64,000 nucleotides of DNA from Archangium violaceum (GTDB lineage Bacteria > Myxococcota > Myxococcia > Myxococcales > Myxococcaceae), in NCBI RefSeq assembly GCF_016859125.1, contig NZ_CP069338.1:8435501-8499500 (forward strand), written 5' to 3'. How positions within the stretch are numbered: the first letter of the stretch is position 1; every line of letters starts with the position of its first letter. Of this stretch, positions 1 through 10,239 are shown in pieces. The translations under genes and the position numbers were made by a program. The notes beneath the pieces were generated by a model that saw only the letters and a list, made by a program, of their open reading frames with translations, was not told where the DNA came from and did no database searches.

Positions 1-1136
1 GCGCGCAGCGCCTCGGTCAGCCGCTTGGAGAGCGCGGCGGGATTCACGCGCTCGGCGGCCACTCCCGAGGCGGCCCACTGCTCGGGCACCGCCGCGCCGC
101 CATGGTCCGCCGTGAGCACCACGAGGAGGTTGGCCCGTCCTCCCGCGGCGCGCTCGGCCAGGGCCACCAGGTCGCCCACCGCCTTGTCCAGCCGGTACAA
201 CGTGTCCTGCATCTCCCACGAGTTGGGGCCGTACTGGTGGAAGACGCGATCGGTGGCGCTGAAGCTCACCGCGAGCAGGTCCGGCACCTCGTCCTTGCCC
301 AGGTTCTCGCCCTCGATGGCGGCCCGGGCGGCCTTCACCATCAGGTCCAGGGACAGGGGGGAGATGGCGAAGGCGGAGTACGACAGGGGGCCGGGGGCGG
401 TGAGGCCGCCCGTGAGCGGATGGGGGAAGGTGCGGCCCAGCCCGTAGAACTCGCCCTCGTAGCTCCGGTCATCCTCTCCCATGTACCCGGTCCGTGGCAG
501 CAGCGGCTCCCACGTCTTGCTGAACCAGGCATCGGGCGGGTTGGCGGCGTTGAAGGTCTTCAACCAGCCGGGTAGCTCCTTCGTGTACCAGGTCCCCGTG
601 ACGAACTTCCCCACCGTCTCGTCGTACCAGTAGGCCTGGCCGAGTCTGCCGGCCAGTGGAATGGCCGAGCGCGCCTTGCCCGAGAGGGCGATGGCCTTGC
701 CCTGCTCCTGCGTGGCGAGCCGGAGCTTGTCCGCCACCGTCTCCGCCAGGAGGTTGGCGGGGCTCACGTCCTCCTGGGAGAGCGGCGCCTCCAGCACCGG
801 GTGCGAGGGATCCGGGAAGACGCGCTCCGGCTTGCCCGTGGCCCGGTTGATGATCCGGTTGTCCACGATGCCGTGGCGCCAGGGATTTGCCCCGGTGGCC
901 AACGTGGCGTGGCCGGGCGCGGTGCGCGGCTTGGCGTAGTCATAGCGAGCGTACGGGTAGAAGGCCCCCGAGTCGGTCAGCTGCCGCAGCCCTCCCTTGA
1001 GGCGTGGCCGGGTGCGCAGCAGGAGATCCGAGCCCAGCGCGTCCACGGTGATGAAGAGCGTCAGCCGGGGCGGCTTCGCCAGCGCGGGCAGGGTGATGAG
1101 CAGCAGCAGGAAGGGGAGGGCGCGGAAGCGGAACAT
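1..1136 (-). CDS. Exported alkaline-phosphatase-superfamily hydrolase (type I phosphodiesterase/nucleotide pyrophosphatase-like), 3' end cut by window
   Basis: The reading frame is open on the minus strand from ATG at 1136 to the window edge, so the C-terminus is missing. It begins with a Sec signal peptide (MFRFRALPFLLLLITLPALA). The superfamily's metal and nucleophile motifs follow in order: LFITVDALGSD (metal Asp), KPRTAPGHATLATG (likely Thr nucleophile), SATDRVFHQYGP (Asp and His ligands) and VVLTADHGG (Asp and His ligands). This fits the family that hydrolyses phosphodiesters or phosphomonoesters in the periplasm; the substrate cannot be told. It is divergent from the thioesterase gene with about 95 bp between the starts. 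Confidence 0.82.
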   Translation of the reverse strand, partial: MFRFRALPFLLLLITLPALAKPPRLTLFITVDALGSDLLLRTRPRLKGGLRQLTDSGAFYPYARYDYAKPRTAPGHATLATGANPWRHGIVDNRIINRATGKPERVFPDPSHPVLEAPLSQEDVSPANLLAETVADKLRLATQEQGKAIALSGKARSAIPLAGRLGQAYWYDETVGKFVTGTWYTKELPGWLKTFNAANPPDAWFSKTWEPLLPRTGYMGEDDRSYEGEFYGLGRTFPHPLTGGLTAPGPLSYSAFAISPLSLDLMVKAARAAIEGENLGKDEVPDLLAVSFSATDRVFHQYGPNSWEMQDTLYRLDKAVGDLVALAERAAGGRANLLVVLTADHGGAAVPEQWAASGVAAERVNPAALSKRLTEALR

Positions 1137-1231
1137 GGCCTCGATCCTCCATGCCTCGTGCTCAGAAGCAACCAACTCCCGAGCGTCACGCTTTCCGGTC
1201 GAACACTGCCCTGTTACGGTCGCCGCGACTC

Positions 1232-1633
1232 ATGGTCGAGGCACGCGTTCGAGTGATCTACGGCGATACGGACCAGATGGGGGTCGTGTATCACGCCAAT
1301 TATTTCCGCTACTTCGAGTTGGCACGTGGCGAGTACTTCCGCGCGCGTGGCGGCAGCTATCGCGAGCTGGAGCGCGACGGGCTGATGCTGCCCGTGGTGG
1401 AGGCCACCGCCTCCTACAAGTCGCCTGCCCGCTACGAGGACGTGCTGGTCGTGCGCACCCTCGTCAGCGAGGTGAAGAGGGTGTCACTGACCTTCACCTA
1501 CGAGATCTTCCGTGAGGGGAGCCCGGACATCCCCTTGTGCACGGGGCGCACCGTCCATGCCTGTGTGAGCCGCGAAGGCAAGCCCACCCGTCTGCCGGAA
1601 GCCATCGTGCGCATGTTGCAGGAAGCGCCCTGA
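1232..1633 (+). CDS. Acyl-CoA thioesterase, 4HBT/YbgC-FadM type hot-dog fold
   Basis: The 133-residue product has the YbgC/4HBT signature near the N-terminus: YGDTDQMGVVYHANYFRYFE, in which the Asp of DQMG is the usual catalytic acid and the Tyr-His-Ala-Asn stretch lines the pocket. Length matches the family (about 130-150). The ATG at 1232 is chosen because family members begin a few residues before this motif; an in-frame ATG at 1151 would add 27 residues with no family character. The likely role is hydrolysis of acyl-CoA or acyl-carrier thioesters in the cytoplasm. It lies 40 bp upstream of glpX and may be co-transcribed with it. Confidence 0.85.
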   Translation: MVEARVRVIYGDTDQMGVVYHANYFRYFELARGEYFRARGGSYRELERDGLMLPVVEATASYKSPARYEDVLVVRTLVSEVKRVSLTFTYEIFREGSPDIPLCTGRTVHACVSREGKPTRLPEAIVRMLQEAP

Positions 1634-1672
1634 GTTCCCACTTCTTCCCAGCGTTTCAAGGAGACACCCACA

Positions 1673-2638
1673 ATGGATCGCAACCTGGCAATGGAGGCCG
1701 TGCGCGTCACCGAGATGGCGGCCATCGCCTCCGCCCGTCTGATGGGCCGCGGCAACAAGAACGAGTCGGATCAGGTCGCCGTGGACGCCATGCGCAAGGC
1801 CTTCGACGCCCTGCAGATCAACGGCACGGTGGTCATCGGAGAGGGCGAGCGCGACGAGGCCCCCATGCTCTACATCGGCGAGAAGGTGGGCCGGCGCAAT
1901 CCGGAGGATCCGGAAGTGGACATCGCGTTGGATCCGCTCGAGGGCACCAACCTGTGCGCCTACGGCCGGCCGGGTGGCATCTCCGTGGTGGCCATGGCCA
2001 GCAAGGGCAATCTGCTCAACGCGCCGGACACCTATATGGAGAAGATCGCCGTGGGCCCGCGCGCCAAGGGCGCCATCGACCTGCGCCGCAGCCCCACCGA
2101 GAACCTCCACGCCATCGCGGAGAAGATGCGGGTCTACGTGTCGGACCTCACGGTGGTCATCCTCGACCGTGAGCGGCACGCGGACCTCATCAAGGAGGTG
2201 CGAGCCGCGGGCGCGCGCATCCGCCTCATCGAGGACGGGGACGTGGCCGGCGGCATCGCCACCTGCTTCGAGGACACCGGCGTGGACGTGCTGATGGGCA
2301 TCGGCGGCGCTCCCGAGGGCGTCATCACCGCCGCGGCCATCCGCTCGGTGGGCGGTGACATGCAGGGCCGGCTCGTGCCCCGCAACAACGATGAGATCGC
2401 TCGCGCCAGGCGCATGGGCATCTCCGACATCTCGAAGATCTACTCGGCCGAGGAGCTGGCCGGCGGCGAGGTGATGTTCGCCGCCACCGGCGTCACCACG
2501 GGCGACTTCCTGCGCGGTGTGCGCTTCTTCGGCAGTGGTTGCGAGACACACTCGGTGGTGATGCGTAGCAAGACCGGCACGGTGCGCTTCGTTCAATCCC
2601 GGCACCGGTTCGACCAGAAACCGGGTTACAACTTCTAG
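1673..2638 (+). CDS. glpX: Class II fructose-1,6-bisphosphatase GlpX
   Basis: The 321-residue protein matches class II FBPase in length. It carries GEGERDEAPMLYIGE (metal site) and DPLEGTNLCAYGRPGG (the lithium-sensitive phosphatase signature with Asp and Glu ligands), and the usual GGAPEGVITAAA segment. It removes the 1-phosphate from fructose-1,6-bisphosphate in gluconeogenesis. AAGGAG lies 8 bp ahead of the ATG. The START-like gene follows after 27 bp in the same direction. With eno about 2.3 kb downstream this is a small patch of central carbon genes, although the two are separated by an oppositely oriented gene. Confidence 0.95.
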   Translation: MDRNLAMEAVRVTEMAAIASARLMGRGNKNESDQVAVDAMRKAFDALQINGTVVIGEGERDEAPMLYIGEKVGRRNPEDPEVDIALDPLEGTNLCAYGRPGGISVVAMASKGNLLNAPDTYMEKIAVGPRAKGAIDLRRSPTENLHAIAEKMRVYVSDLTVVILDRERHADLIKEVRAAGARIRLIEDGDVAGGIATCFEDTGVDVLMGIGGAPEGVITAAAIRSVGGDMQGRLVPRNNDEIARARRMGISDISKIYSAEELAGGEVMFAATGVTTGDFLRGVRFFGSGCETHSVVMRSKTGTVRFVQSRHRFDQKPGYNF

Positions 2639-2665
2639 GCAACCCCGATTGCGGAGGTACGAACC

Positions 2666-3091
2666 ATGGCTGGCGCCACTCGCTCCATCGTCATCAACGC
2701 TCCCCCGGAGAAGGTCTTCGACGTCATCGTCGACTATGATCACTACGCGGAATTCATCCCCGAGGTGAAGAAGCTCCGGACCTCGGACCGCAAGGGCAAC
2801 GAGGTCAAGCTCCACTACGAAGTCAACATCGTGAAGACGATCCACTACACCCTCCTCGCCAAGGAGGAGCGGCCCAAGCGGATGTCCTGGACCTTCGTCG
2901 AGGGCGAGGTGATGAAGGACAACCAGGGCAGCTGGGTGCTCGAGCCCGAGGGCGAGGGTCGCACCAAGGCCACCTACACGGTGGACATGGCCCTGGGGCC
3001 CCTGGTGCCCAAGGCCATCATCAACGGGCTGGTGGAGCAGTCGCTGCCGAAGATGCTGGAGGCCTTCAAGCGCCGGGCCGAGGGCGCCTAG
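2666..3091 (+). CDS. SRPBCC/START-like protein (RatA/Coq10 type)
   Basis: The 141-residue protein is a single SRPBCC domain: MAGATRSIVINAPPEKVFDVIVDYDHYAEFIP at the N-terminus is the typical first strand and helix of Coq10/RatA-like lipid-binding proteins, and the C-terminal helix ends in MLEAFKRRAEG. The family binds hydrophobic ligands such as quinones or lipids; the ligand here is unknown. GGAGG sits 8 bp before the ATG. It is probably the last gene of a unit with glpX, because a strong hairpin follows 18 bp after its stop codon. Confidence 0.85.
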   Translation: MAGATRSIVINAPPEKVFDVIVDYDHYAEFIPEVKKLRTSDRKGNEVKLHYEVNIVKTIHYTLLAKEERPKRMSWTFVEGEVMKDNQGSWVLEPEGEGRTKATYTVDMALGPLVPKAIINGLVEQSLPKMLEAFKRRAEGA

Positions 3092-3109
3092 TCCGCCATC
3101 TGGCAAGTA

Positions 3110-3130
3110 CCCCCCGGTACGACCGGGGGG
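3110..3130 (+). terminator. Hairpin after the SRPBCC gene, likely terminator
   Basis: CCCCCCGGT at 3110-3118 and ACCGGGGGG at 3122-3130 form a perfect 9-bp stem around a 3-nt loop, 18 bp after the stop codon at 3091. No T-run follows, so it may act as a factor-dependent terminator or an RNA-stabilising end. Confidence 0.55.
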
Positions 3131-3475
3131 CAGGCGGGAGGCCGGGCCAGGGCCTGACGGTCCCGTGACATTGGATGTGCTCAGGACTCCTACGAGTTGG
3201 AGCGCTTGCGGGGATCGCTGGCTCGATTACAATCGAGTCAACGTTCTCGGCGTCCAGTGGTTCAAGGCCACTTCGACTACCAGACATTTCCGCCAGGTCT
3301 GGTCGTCGGGTGGTAGACGGGCAGGCATACGAGGTTGCAGGCACGTACTCAGAAAGGAACCAGGGCCCTTACTTTGCATCTGAAGAACTCAGAAGCCGAT
3401 AGGGTGGCAGGAAACCAGGAGCGGGATGGCGGGCGTACACATCCGGGTACGTAGGCTGAGGGAGAAATCGAACCC
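3131..3475. other. Intergenic region of about 345 bp
   Basis: No coding pattern, repeat or recognised RNA is seen here. It presumably holds the promoter of the 59-residue protein gene that starts at 3476. Confidence 0.5.
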
Positions 3476-3655
3476 ATGCTCGACGCCTTCATCATCGAGG
3501 AAATCAAGCGCCGGGAGAGGAACCGGGAGGAGCGGGAGCGTCCCGTGCTCGAGATTCCGCTTCCGGTGCCCGAGGAGCGCCCCCGGCGCCGGTCGGAGGC
3601 CGAGGATGACGAGAAGCCCCAGCGCGGCGTCATCATCATCGACATGCTCGGCTGA
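3476..3655 (+). CDS. Small charged protein, 59 residues, function unknown
   Basis: ATG at 3476 opens a 59-residue frame: an acidic/basic helix (MLDAFIIEEIKRREREN-like start), a Pro-Glu-Arg-rich middle and a hydrophobic end (GVIIIDMLG). GGGAGAAATCGAACCC precedes the ATG. The shape, a helical start with II-EI-R and a C-terminal VIIID, resembles small myxobacterial hypothetical proteins I recall, but no function is known. Codon use has strong GC3, which supports coding. It stands alone between two intergenic stretches. Confidence 0.6.
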   Translation: MLDAFIIEEIKRRERNREERERPVLEIPLPVPEERPRRRSEAEDDEKPQRGVIIIDMLG

Positions 3656-3754
3656 GCGACCGCTCCGCTCCGTCTTCCGAGGCCCGCAGTGGACGTCCCT
3701 TCCCGGGGACGGTTCCACGCGGGCTTCGTGCTTCCTGGCACGGGTATAAGCCCG

Positions 3755-4819
3755 TCACTCCGGTGCTAGCAGCAGCAGGTTTCGAGGGTGGTAGAGGCTC
3801 CAGAGGGCTCCCGCGCTCGGGCCCGGGGACTCCAGCACCCCGTGCCGCCAGTCCGACGGGATGGCGTCCTCGCCATGGAATGCGCCCAGGAGCGCTCCCG
3901 CGACGGCCCCGTTCACGTCCGCGTCCCCGCCCCGGTTGACGACGTCCACCAGCCCGGCCTCGAAGCTGGGGGCGTGGAGCAATTCCCAATACGCCAGCCG
4001 GAAGGCCACCCGCACATGGTCCTGCTTCCGGAGCATGTGCAGCTCCGGCCAGTAGAGCATCGGATCATCCCGTTGCGCCGCGGCCAGGTCCTCCTTGAGG
4101 AAGGCGGTGGCGGTCGAGACCTCGTGGACGAATTCGGCCGCCGAGCGGCCCAGGGTCGCGCTGGCCACCGTGAGTCCACTCAGCGCGGCCGTGAGGAGAT
4201 CCTCCTTGCGGAGCTGCTCGCCCGCGGTGAGGGCGTGTGCGATGGAGCCATTGAAGGCGGCGCACGCCAGCTGGCAGCGTGGGTCGAAGTGGGTGAGCGC
4301 GGAGTCGGCCAGCGAGGCCTGCACCCGGGCCTGGGTGTCCTCGTGGAAGAAGACGCCAATGGGCGCGGTGCGCGCGAGGCTGCCGTTGCCGGCCACGCGC
4401 CTCATGCCACGCAGCCAGACGCGGCGCCCGGCCGTCGCCTTGGGCAGGCCGGACTCGAGCATCTCGGTCAGCACCTCCTGGGTGGAATCGCTCATGCCCA
4501 CGGCGTGGCCCTGCCAGGCGAGGTAGCGGCCCAGCATGTGGGTCGCGTCGTAGCTCCCCAGCTCGCGCAGGCCCACGCCCAGACAGCTCGCCATCTGCCC
4601 GCTCTCGCCCACCTGGCCCGGCCGGAGCTCGAAGGGGCCGCCGCCCTTGAGTTTGCGGTGGGGCCCCTCCACGAGCTGGGGGAAGGCGGGGGCGAAGAGG
4701 GCCCGTGTCTTCAAGGGGACACCGAGCGCATTGCCCACGGCGAGCCCCAGGAGCGCGCCCCGGCCACGCAGGTGGGGGGACAGATCGGGCTCGGGTGGGG
4801 GAGGGCGGCGGGGGGGCAT
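3755..4819 (-). CDS. ADP-ribosylglycohydrolase-family protein with degenerate metal motif
   Basis: The product is 354 residues if it starts at ATG 4819; an upstream ATG at 4876 would add 19 residues. The fold is recognisable from GALLGLAVGNALGVPLKTR near the N-terminus and NRGGDADVNGAVAGALLGAF near the C-terminus, as in DraG/ADP-ribosylglycohydrolases that remove ADP-ribose from protein side chains. The N-terminal metal site that normally reads TDDTQM is here GESGQM, and the C-terminal GGDTDT site reads GGDADV. Two of the usual dimagnesium ligands thus look lost, so it may bind ADP-ribose without hydrolysing it, or have a changed activity. It is convergent to the small gene at 3476 and divergent from eno. 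Confidence 0.75.
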   Translation of the reverse strand: MPPRRPPPPEPDLSPHLRGRGALLGLAVGNALGVPLKTRALFAPAFPQLVEGPHRKLKGGGPFELRPGQVGESGQMASCLGVGLRELGSYDATHMLGRYLAWQGHAVGMSDSTQEVLTEMLESGLPKATAGRRVWLRGMRRVAGNGSLARTAPIGVFFHEDTQARVQASLADSALTHFDPRCQLACAAFNGSIAHALTAGEQLRKEDLLTAALSGLTVASATLGRSAAEFVHEVSTATAFLKEDLAAAQRDDPMLYWPELHMLRKQDHVRVAFRLAYWELLHAPSFEAGLVDVVNRGGDADVNGAVAGALLGAFHGEDAIPSDWRHGVLESPGPSAGALWSLYHPRNLLLLAPE

Positions 4820-4904
4820 GAGGTGAGCGGGGGGGCTTCGGTGGGTCGACAGTGTAGCAGTCCCACCAACGAGCAAGCTTGCGAGTGACGGGAGCGTCCT
4901 CTAG

Positions 4905-6212
<1,308 letters not shown>

Positions 6213-6242
6213 ACAACGAACGAAAGAGAGGGAGAAAGAGCC

Positions 6243-7037
6243 GTGGCCGACAAGAAACCCCGCATCCTGGTCTCCAACGACGACGGCTATTTCTCCGAGG
6301 GCTTGCGCGCCCTCGTGGACGCGGTGAGCCCGCTGGGGGAGGTGTGGGTGGTGGCGCCGGATCGCGAGCAGAGCGCGGCCTCGCACGCCATTTCCCTGCA
6401 CCGCCCCCTGCGCCTCACCGAGGTGCGTGAGCGCTGGTTCGCCGTGGACGGTACCCCGGCGGACAGCGCTTATCTGGCGCTCAACCATCTCTTGAAGGAT
6501 GATCGCCCGCAGCTCATGGTGTCCGGCATCAATCACGGGGCCAATCTGGCCGACGACGTCAACTACTCGGGCACGGTGGCCGCCGCCCGCGAGTCGGCGT
6601 TGCTGGGCATCCCGTCGATTGCCTTCAGCCTGGTGTCGCGCGCGCCGTTCGACTTCCAGCACGCGGCCCGGTTCGCCCGCTCGCTGGTGGCGGCGGCGCT
6701 CGCCCAGCCCCAATTGCCCCCGCGGATGCTGCTCAGCGTCAACGTCCCCCGCGGTGAGCCCGCGGGCTATGCCATCACCCGGCTGGGCCGGCACTCGTAC
6801 GGCTACAACGTGGTGGAGAAGGAGGACCCGCGCGGTCGCAAGTACTACTGGATCGGCGGCAACGAGTATGAGCACGAGGACATCCCCGGGAGTGACTGCA
6901 ACGTCGTGCACCTGGAGCGCCGCATCTCGGTGACGCCGCTCAACTTCGAGCGCACCGATACCCAGGCCATGACGGCGCTGATGAGCTGGAACCTCGAGGG
7001 CTTCCCACGTTTCGATGTGGGCAGGGGAGGCGACTGA
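6243..7037 (+). CDS. surE: 5'/3'-nucleotidase SurE
   Basis: The 264-residue product starts at GTG 6243, preceded by a purine-rich GAGAGGGAGAAAGAG. It carries the SurE metal motif VSNDDGYFSEG, the GTPADS loop and SGINHGANLADDVNYSGTV, all diagnostic. SurE dephosphorylates nucleoside monophosphates and is linked to stationary-phase survival. The downstream LysM/M23 gene begins 2 bp after the stop, the same surE then nlpD order seen in many Proteobacteria (where pcm often lies between). Confidence 0.95.
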   Translation: MADKKPRILVSNDDGYFSEGLRALVDAVSPLGEVWVVAPDREQSAASHAISLHRPLRLTEVRERWFAVDGTPADSAYLALNHLLKDDRPQLMVSGINHGANLADDVNYSGTVAAARESALLGIPSIAFSLVSRAPFDFQHAARFARSLVAAALAQPQLPPRMLLSVNVPRGEPAGYAITRLGRHSYGYNVVEKEDPRGRKYYWIGGNEYEHEDIPGSDCNVVHLERRISVTPLNFERTDTQAMTALMSWNLEGFPRFDVGRGGD

Positions 7038-7039
7038 GG

Positions 7040-7930
7040 TTGGCGGTGGCGGGTGTCATCCAGGCGCGGCCGGCGTTGTTCCTGCTGCTCGCGTTTCTCG
7101 GTGCCACCGGCTGCGCGGTGGGGCCGACGTCCGCTGCCACCCGTCCCTCCTCCCTGGAGCTCGTCTCCGAGCCGCCGCCCCCCGTCATCCTCGGGGAACT
7201 GCGCGAGCCCCACCCCGAGCCGGAGCTCGTCTCCGTCCGGCACAAGGTGGCTCCCGGCGAGACGATGTATCGGATCTCCCGGAACTACGGCATCAGCGTT
7301 CAGGAGCTGTCCGAGGCCAACGGCATCGATGATCCGCGCACCCTGGCCGTCGGCCAGGAGTTGATCATCCCCGGCATCGAGAGGCTGGTTCCGGTGGCCA
7401 CCGAATCCTCTCCCACTCCGGCGCGGGACGTGAAGTCACCCCCGTCCAGGACTCCGGCCAGGGCTCCGGTCGTCGTCACGGCTCCGTCGCGCCAGGTGCC
7501 CCGGCCCGCTTCCCAGCGAGCGCCTGCGCGCCCCGAGCCGGAGACGAAGGGGATGTTGGATTGGCCTCTGCGGGGTGTGCTGTACGCCCGTTTCGGAAAG
7601 AAGGGACGCGAGCCTCACGACGGTATCGACCTCGCCGTGCCGGTGGGTACCCCGGTGAAGACCGCCCAGGAAGGGGTGGTGCTGTACGCGGGCGAGCAGC
7701 GCGGCTACGGCCTCATCGTCATCATCCGGCACTCGGACCGGCTCATCACGCTCTACGCGCACAACCGCGACCTGCGTGTGCGCACCGGCCAGAAGGTGCG
7801 GCGCGGGCAGGTCGTCGCCACCGTGGGCGAGTCCGGCAAGACGAGTGGTCCGCAGCTCCACTTCGAGGTCCGTGTCGACGGCAAGCCGGTGGACCCCCTC
7901 GACTATCTGGGTCCGCTGCCCTCCTCGTGA
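7040..7930 (+). CDS. NlpD-like LysM/M23 lipoprotein
   Basis: The 296-residue protein starts at TTG 7040, 2 bp after surE. A lipobox (LLAFLGATGC) predicts lipidation. One LysM domain (about residues 67-113, VRHKVAPGETMYRISRNYG) binds peptidoglycan; a Pro-rich linker leads to an M23/LytM domain (about 175-292). The M23 residues are partly kept: HDGID has the His and Asp ligands, but the final HLHFE reads QLHFE, so the catalytic His is replaced. E. coli NlpD is similarly degenerate and acts by activating an amidase. The same envelope-division role is inferred here. Confidence 0.88.
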   Translation: MAVAGVIQARPALFLLLAFLGATGCAVGPTSAATRPSSLELVSEPPPPVILGELREPHPEPELVSVRHKVAPGETMYRISRNYGISVQELSEANGIDDPRTLAVGQELIIPGIERLVPVATESSPTPARDVKSPPSRTPARAPVVVTAPSRQVPRPASQRAPARPEPETKGMLDWPLRGVLYARFGKKGREPHDGIDLAVPVGTPVKTAQEGVVLYAGEQRGYGLIVIIRHSDRLITLYAHNRDLRVRTGQKVRRGQVVATVGESGKTSGPQLHFEVRVDGKPVDPLDYLGPLPSS

Positions 7931-8039
7931 GGCCCTGGTGGGCCTCGGGGCCCGGTGGCAGACCGGGCGAGCAGGTGTGCCGCGCGTGGCCTCTCTCCCC
8001 GCTCCACGTTAGGCTGTCTGGTACTAGAGTGGCGGCCCC

Positions 8040-9083
8040 GTGAGCCGTCTCTCGCCGCTACTCCTCGCCCTTCTGCTCGTCCCGGCTGCCCGGGCGCAGT
8101 CGTCCTCCGCGGAACCGGAGACCGCGACGCCCTCGGAGGCGGCTCCCTCACAGGTTCTCGTCGTCACCTTCCTGCCCCTGGAGTCCAACGAAGAGGCCCG
8201 GGACCAGGCGCCGGGCGTGACGGCGCTCATGGTGAGCCGGCTCGCCGAGTCTCCCCAGCTCGCGGTGTCCACCACGTCGGATCAGGCGGCCGTGCGCGTC
8301 GCGGGAGACTGCGCGGAGGACCCCTGCGACGAAGCCACTCCGGGCACCCCTGGCTCCACCAGGGCGCGCTACATCATCACCGGCCGGCTCGATGGCTTCG
8401 GCTCGCGCTACGTGCTCACGAGCAGCGTCGTGGACGCGGAGAGTGGTCGAGCCCTGCGTCGGCCTCGCATCGAGGTGTCCGCCAGGGAGGCCCTGCCTCG
8501 TGCCGCCGTGTCGATCGCGGACCAGCTCCTCGCCACGCTCGTTCCGGATGAGGAGGGGCAGGAGGCCGGGGAATCTCCGGCCGTCGCGACGAAGGATCCC
8601 GGAGCGGGCTCGTTCCTCGTCGGCCTGCGGTTCAGCAACAGCGCCATCACCAGCCTCTCCACGTTCAACCCCGGCGGCGACGTGGAGCTCGGCTTCCAGT
8701 TCCATCCCGAGTGGGTCGTCTTCGGGCAGGTGGGTTTCTCCTACGTCACCTCCACGGAAGAGGGCCGCAAGGGCGGCCTCAGCATCCTGCCCAGCGTGTT
8801 CGGCCTGCGCCACTACCACAACGTCGAGCGTCCCTTCCGACCGTACTGGGGGCTGGGGCTCGGCGTGCAGCTGTCCTTCGGTGAGTTCGGCATCTTCCGG
8901 CAGACCGGCCCGCTCCCCACCGTCATCGGCTTCGTCGGCTTCGAGTACCTCATCATCGGCCACCTCGGGCTCCAGCTCGAGGCCTCCACCAACATCGCCC
9001 AGGCCATGCTCGGTCTCACCGACGGGGGCCTCGGCAGTGGTCTCAACCTCGACCTCAACGCCGGCATCGCCTGGCACTTCTGA
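8040..9083 (+). CDS. Exported protein with TolB/CsgG-like N-domain and C-terminal outer-membrane barrel
   Basis: The 347-residue product starts at GTG 8040 with a signal peptide (MSRLSPLLLALLLVPAARA). Residues about 35-180 look like the alpha/beta domain that often senses or assembles in periplasmic TolB/CsgG-like proteins (QVLVVTFLPLESN, ARYIITGRLDGFGSRYVLTS). Residues 195-347 alternate in amphipathic strands and end in IAWHF, the terminal aromatic expected of a BamA substrate. The role is unknown. The TPR lipoprotein gene follows after 18 bp, so the two are probably an operon. Confidence 0.7.
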   Translation: MSRLSPLLLALLLVPAARAQSSSAEPETATPSEAAPSQVLVVTFLPLESNEEARDQAPGVTALMVSRLAESPQLAVSTTSDQAAVRVAGDCAEDPCDEATPGTPGSTRARYIITGRLDGFGSRYVLTSSVVDAESGRALRRPRIEVSAREALPRAAVSIADQLLATLVPDEEGQEAGESPAVATKDPGAGSFLVGLRFSNSAITSLSTFNPGGDVELGFQFHPEWVVFGQVGFSYVTSTEEGRKGGLSILPSVFGLRHYHNVERPFRPYWGLGLGVQLSFGEFGIFRQTGPLPTVIGFVGFEYLIIGHLGLQLEASTNIAQAMLGLTDGGLGSGLNLDLNAGIAWHF

Positions 9084-9101
9084 GCCCGGAGTCTCCCGCA
9101 C

Positions 9102-10238
9102 ATGCACTCGCGCTGGCGTGTCCTGCCGCTGCTCGCCCTCCTCGCCGCTGGTTGCGAGGAGCGTCCTTCACAGCCTGGCCCCAAGGAGCAGGCCGAGGGC
9201 TACTACGTCAAGGGCACCTCCGATTACCTCCAGGGCCGGTTCGAGGAGGCCCTGACCTCCTTCAACACCATGAAGGAGCTCTCTCCGGATGATCCCCGCC
9301 TGCCCGCGGCCATCGGAGAGGTCTACCTGTCCATGGGCCGTCTCAACGAGGCCGCTGCCCAGTTCGAGCTCGCCCTCACGCGCGACTCCAAGCGCTCCAC
9401 CAACTGGAGCCGGCTCGGCTTCATCCAGGCCCAGCTCGGCAAGCTCGACGAGGCCCGGAGCGCCCTGAACAAGGCCCTCGCCCTCCACCCCAAGGACTTC
9501 AACGCGCTCGAGCAACTCGCGGAGATTCACGTGAAGCGCGGCGAGAAGGATGCCGCGGTGAAGCACTTCGTCCTCGCCGCCGAGGCCAGCCCCGATGCCA
9601 GCAAGAGCCCCCTCGTGCTGCGCGCCGTCGAGGTGCTCACGGGAGAGGGGCGCCGCGCCGAGGCCCTCCTGCTCCTGGGAGATTGGGTGGGGAAGGGCGT
9701 GCGGACCCCCGAGCTGCTCACCGCGCTCGGCGACGAGCAGGTGCGCGACGGCCAGCTCCTTCCCGCCGCCGCGTCCTACCGTGAGGCCGCCAGCAAATCG
9801 CCCAGGGATCCCACGCTGTGGGAGCTCGTTGGGGAGATCTACACGAAGCTGGACAAGCCGCAGGAGGCGCTCGCGGCGTACCGCGAGTCCCTGCGCGTGA
9901 AGGACCGGGCCGTCGTCCACGTGGCCATGGCGCGCCTCCACCTGGGGCGCAACGAGCGTCAGGCCGCCGAGGAGCAACTGGGGCAGGCGCTCGAGTCCGT
10001 CTCCGGCTCCGACGTGCACGAGCTCACCGCGCTGGCCGAGCTGCTCTCCACGCTCGGGCGCAAGCCGGACGCCCTGCGCATCCTCTCCAACCTCAGCGCC
10101 GAGCCGGACCACGCGAAGGACCTGGAGCTACAACTGCGCACGGCGGCCCTCGCCCGGGAGCTCGAGGACGAGGCCATCGTGACCACCGTGTGCAACCGGA
10201 TCGCCAGCAGCGGGGTGAAGCTCAAGAAGTGCCCTTGA
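9102..10238 (+). CDS. Tetratricopeptide-repeat lipoprotein
   Basis: The 378-residue protein has a lipobox (LLALLAAGC) and then TPR motifs along nearly its whole length, for example YLQGRFEEALTSFNTMKELSPDDP and QLGKLDEARSALNKALALHPKD. Such lipoproteins act as assembly platforms in the envelope. It follows the barrel gene closely and converges on lexA with a 1-bp gap, so no room remains for a terminator between them. Confidence 0.85.
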   Translation: MHSRWRVLPLLALLAAGCEERPSQPGPKEQAEGYYVKGTSDYLQGRFEEALTSFNTMKELSPDDPRLPAAIGEVYLSMGRLNEAAAQFELALTRDSKRSTNWSRLGFIQAQLGKLDEARSALNKALALHPKDFNALEQLAEIHVKRGEKDAAVKHFVLAAEASPDASKSPLVLRAVEVLTGEGRRAEALLLLGDWVGKGVRTPELLTALGDEQVRDGQLLPAAASYREAASKSPRDPTLWELVGEIYTKLDKPQEALAAYRESLRVKDRAVVHVAMARLHLGRNERQAAEEQLGQALESVSGSDVHELTALAELLSTLGRKPDALRILSNLSAEPDHAKDLELQLRTAALARELEDEAIVTTVCNRIASSGVKLKKCP

Positions 10239-10239
10239 G

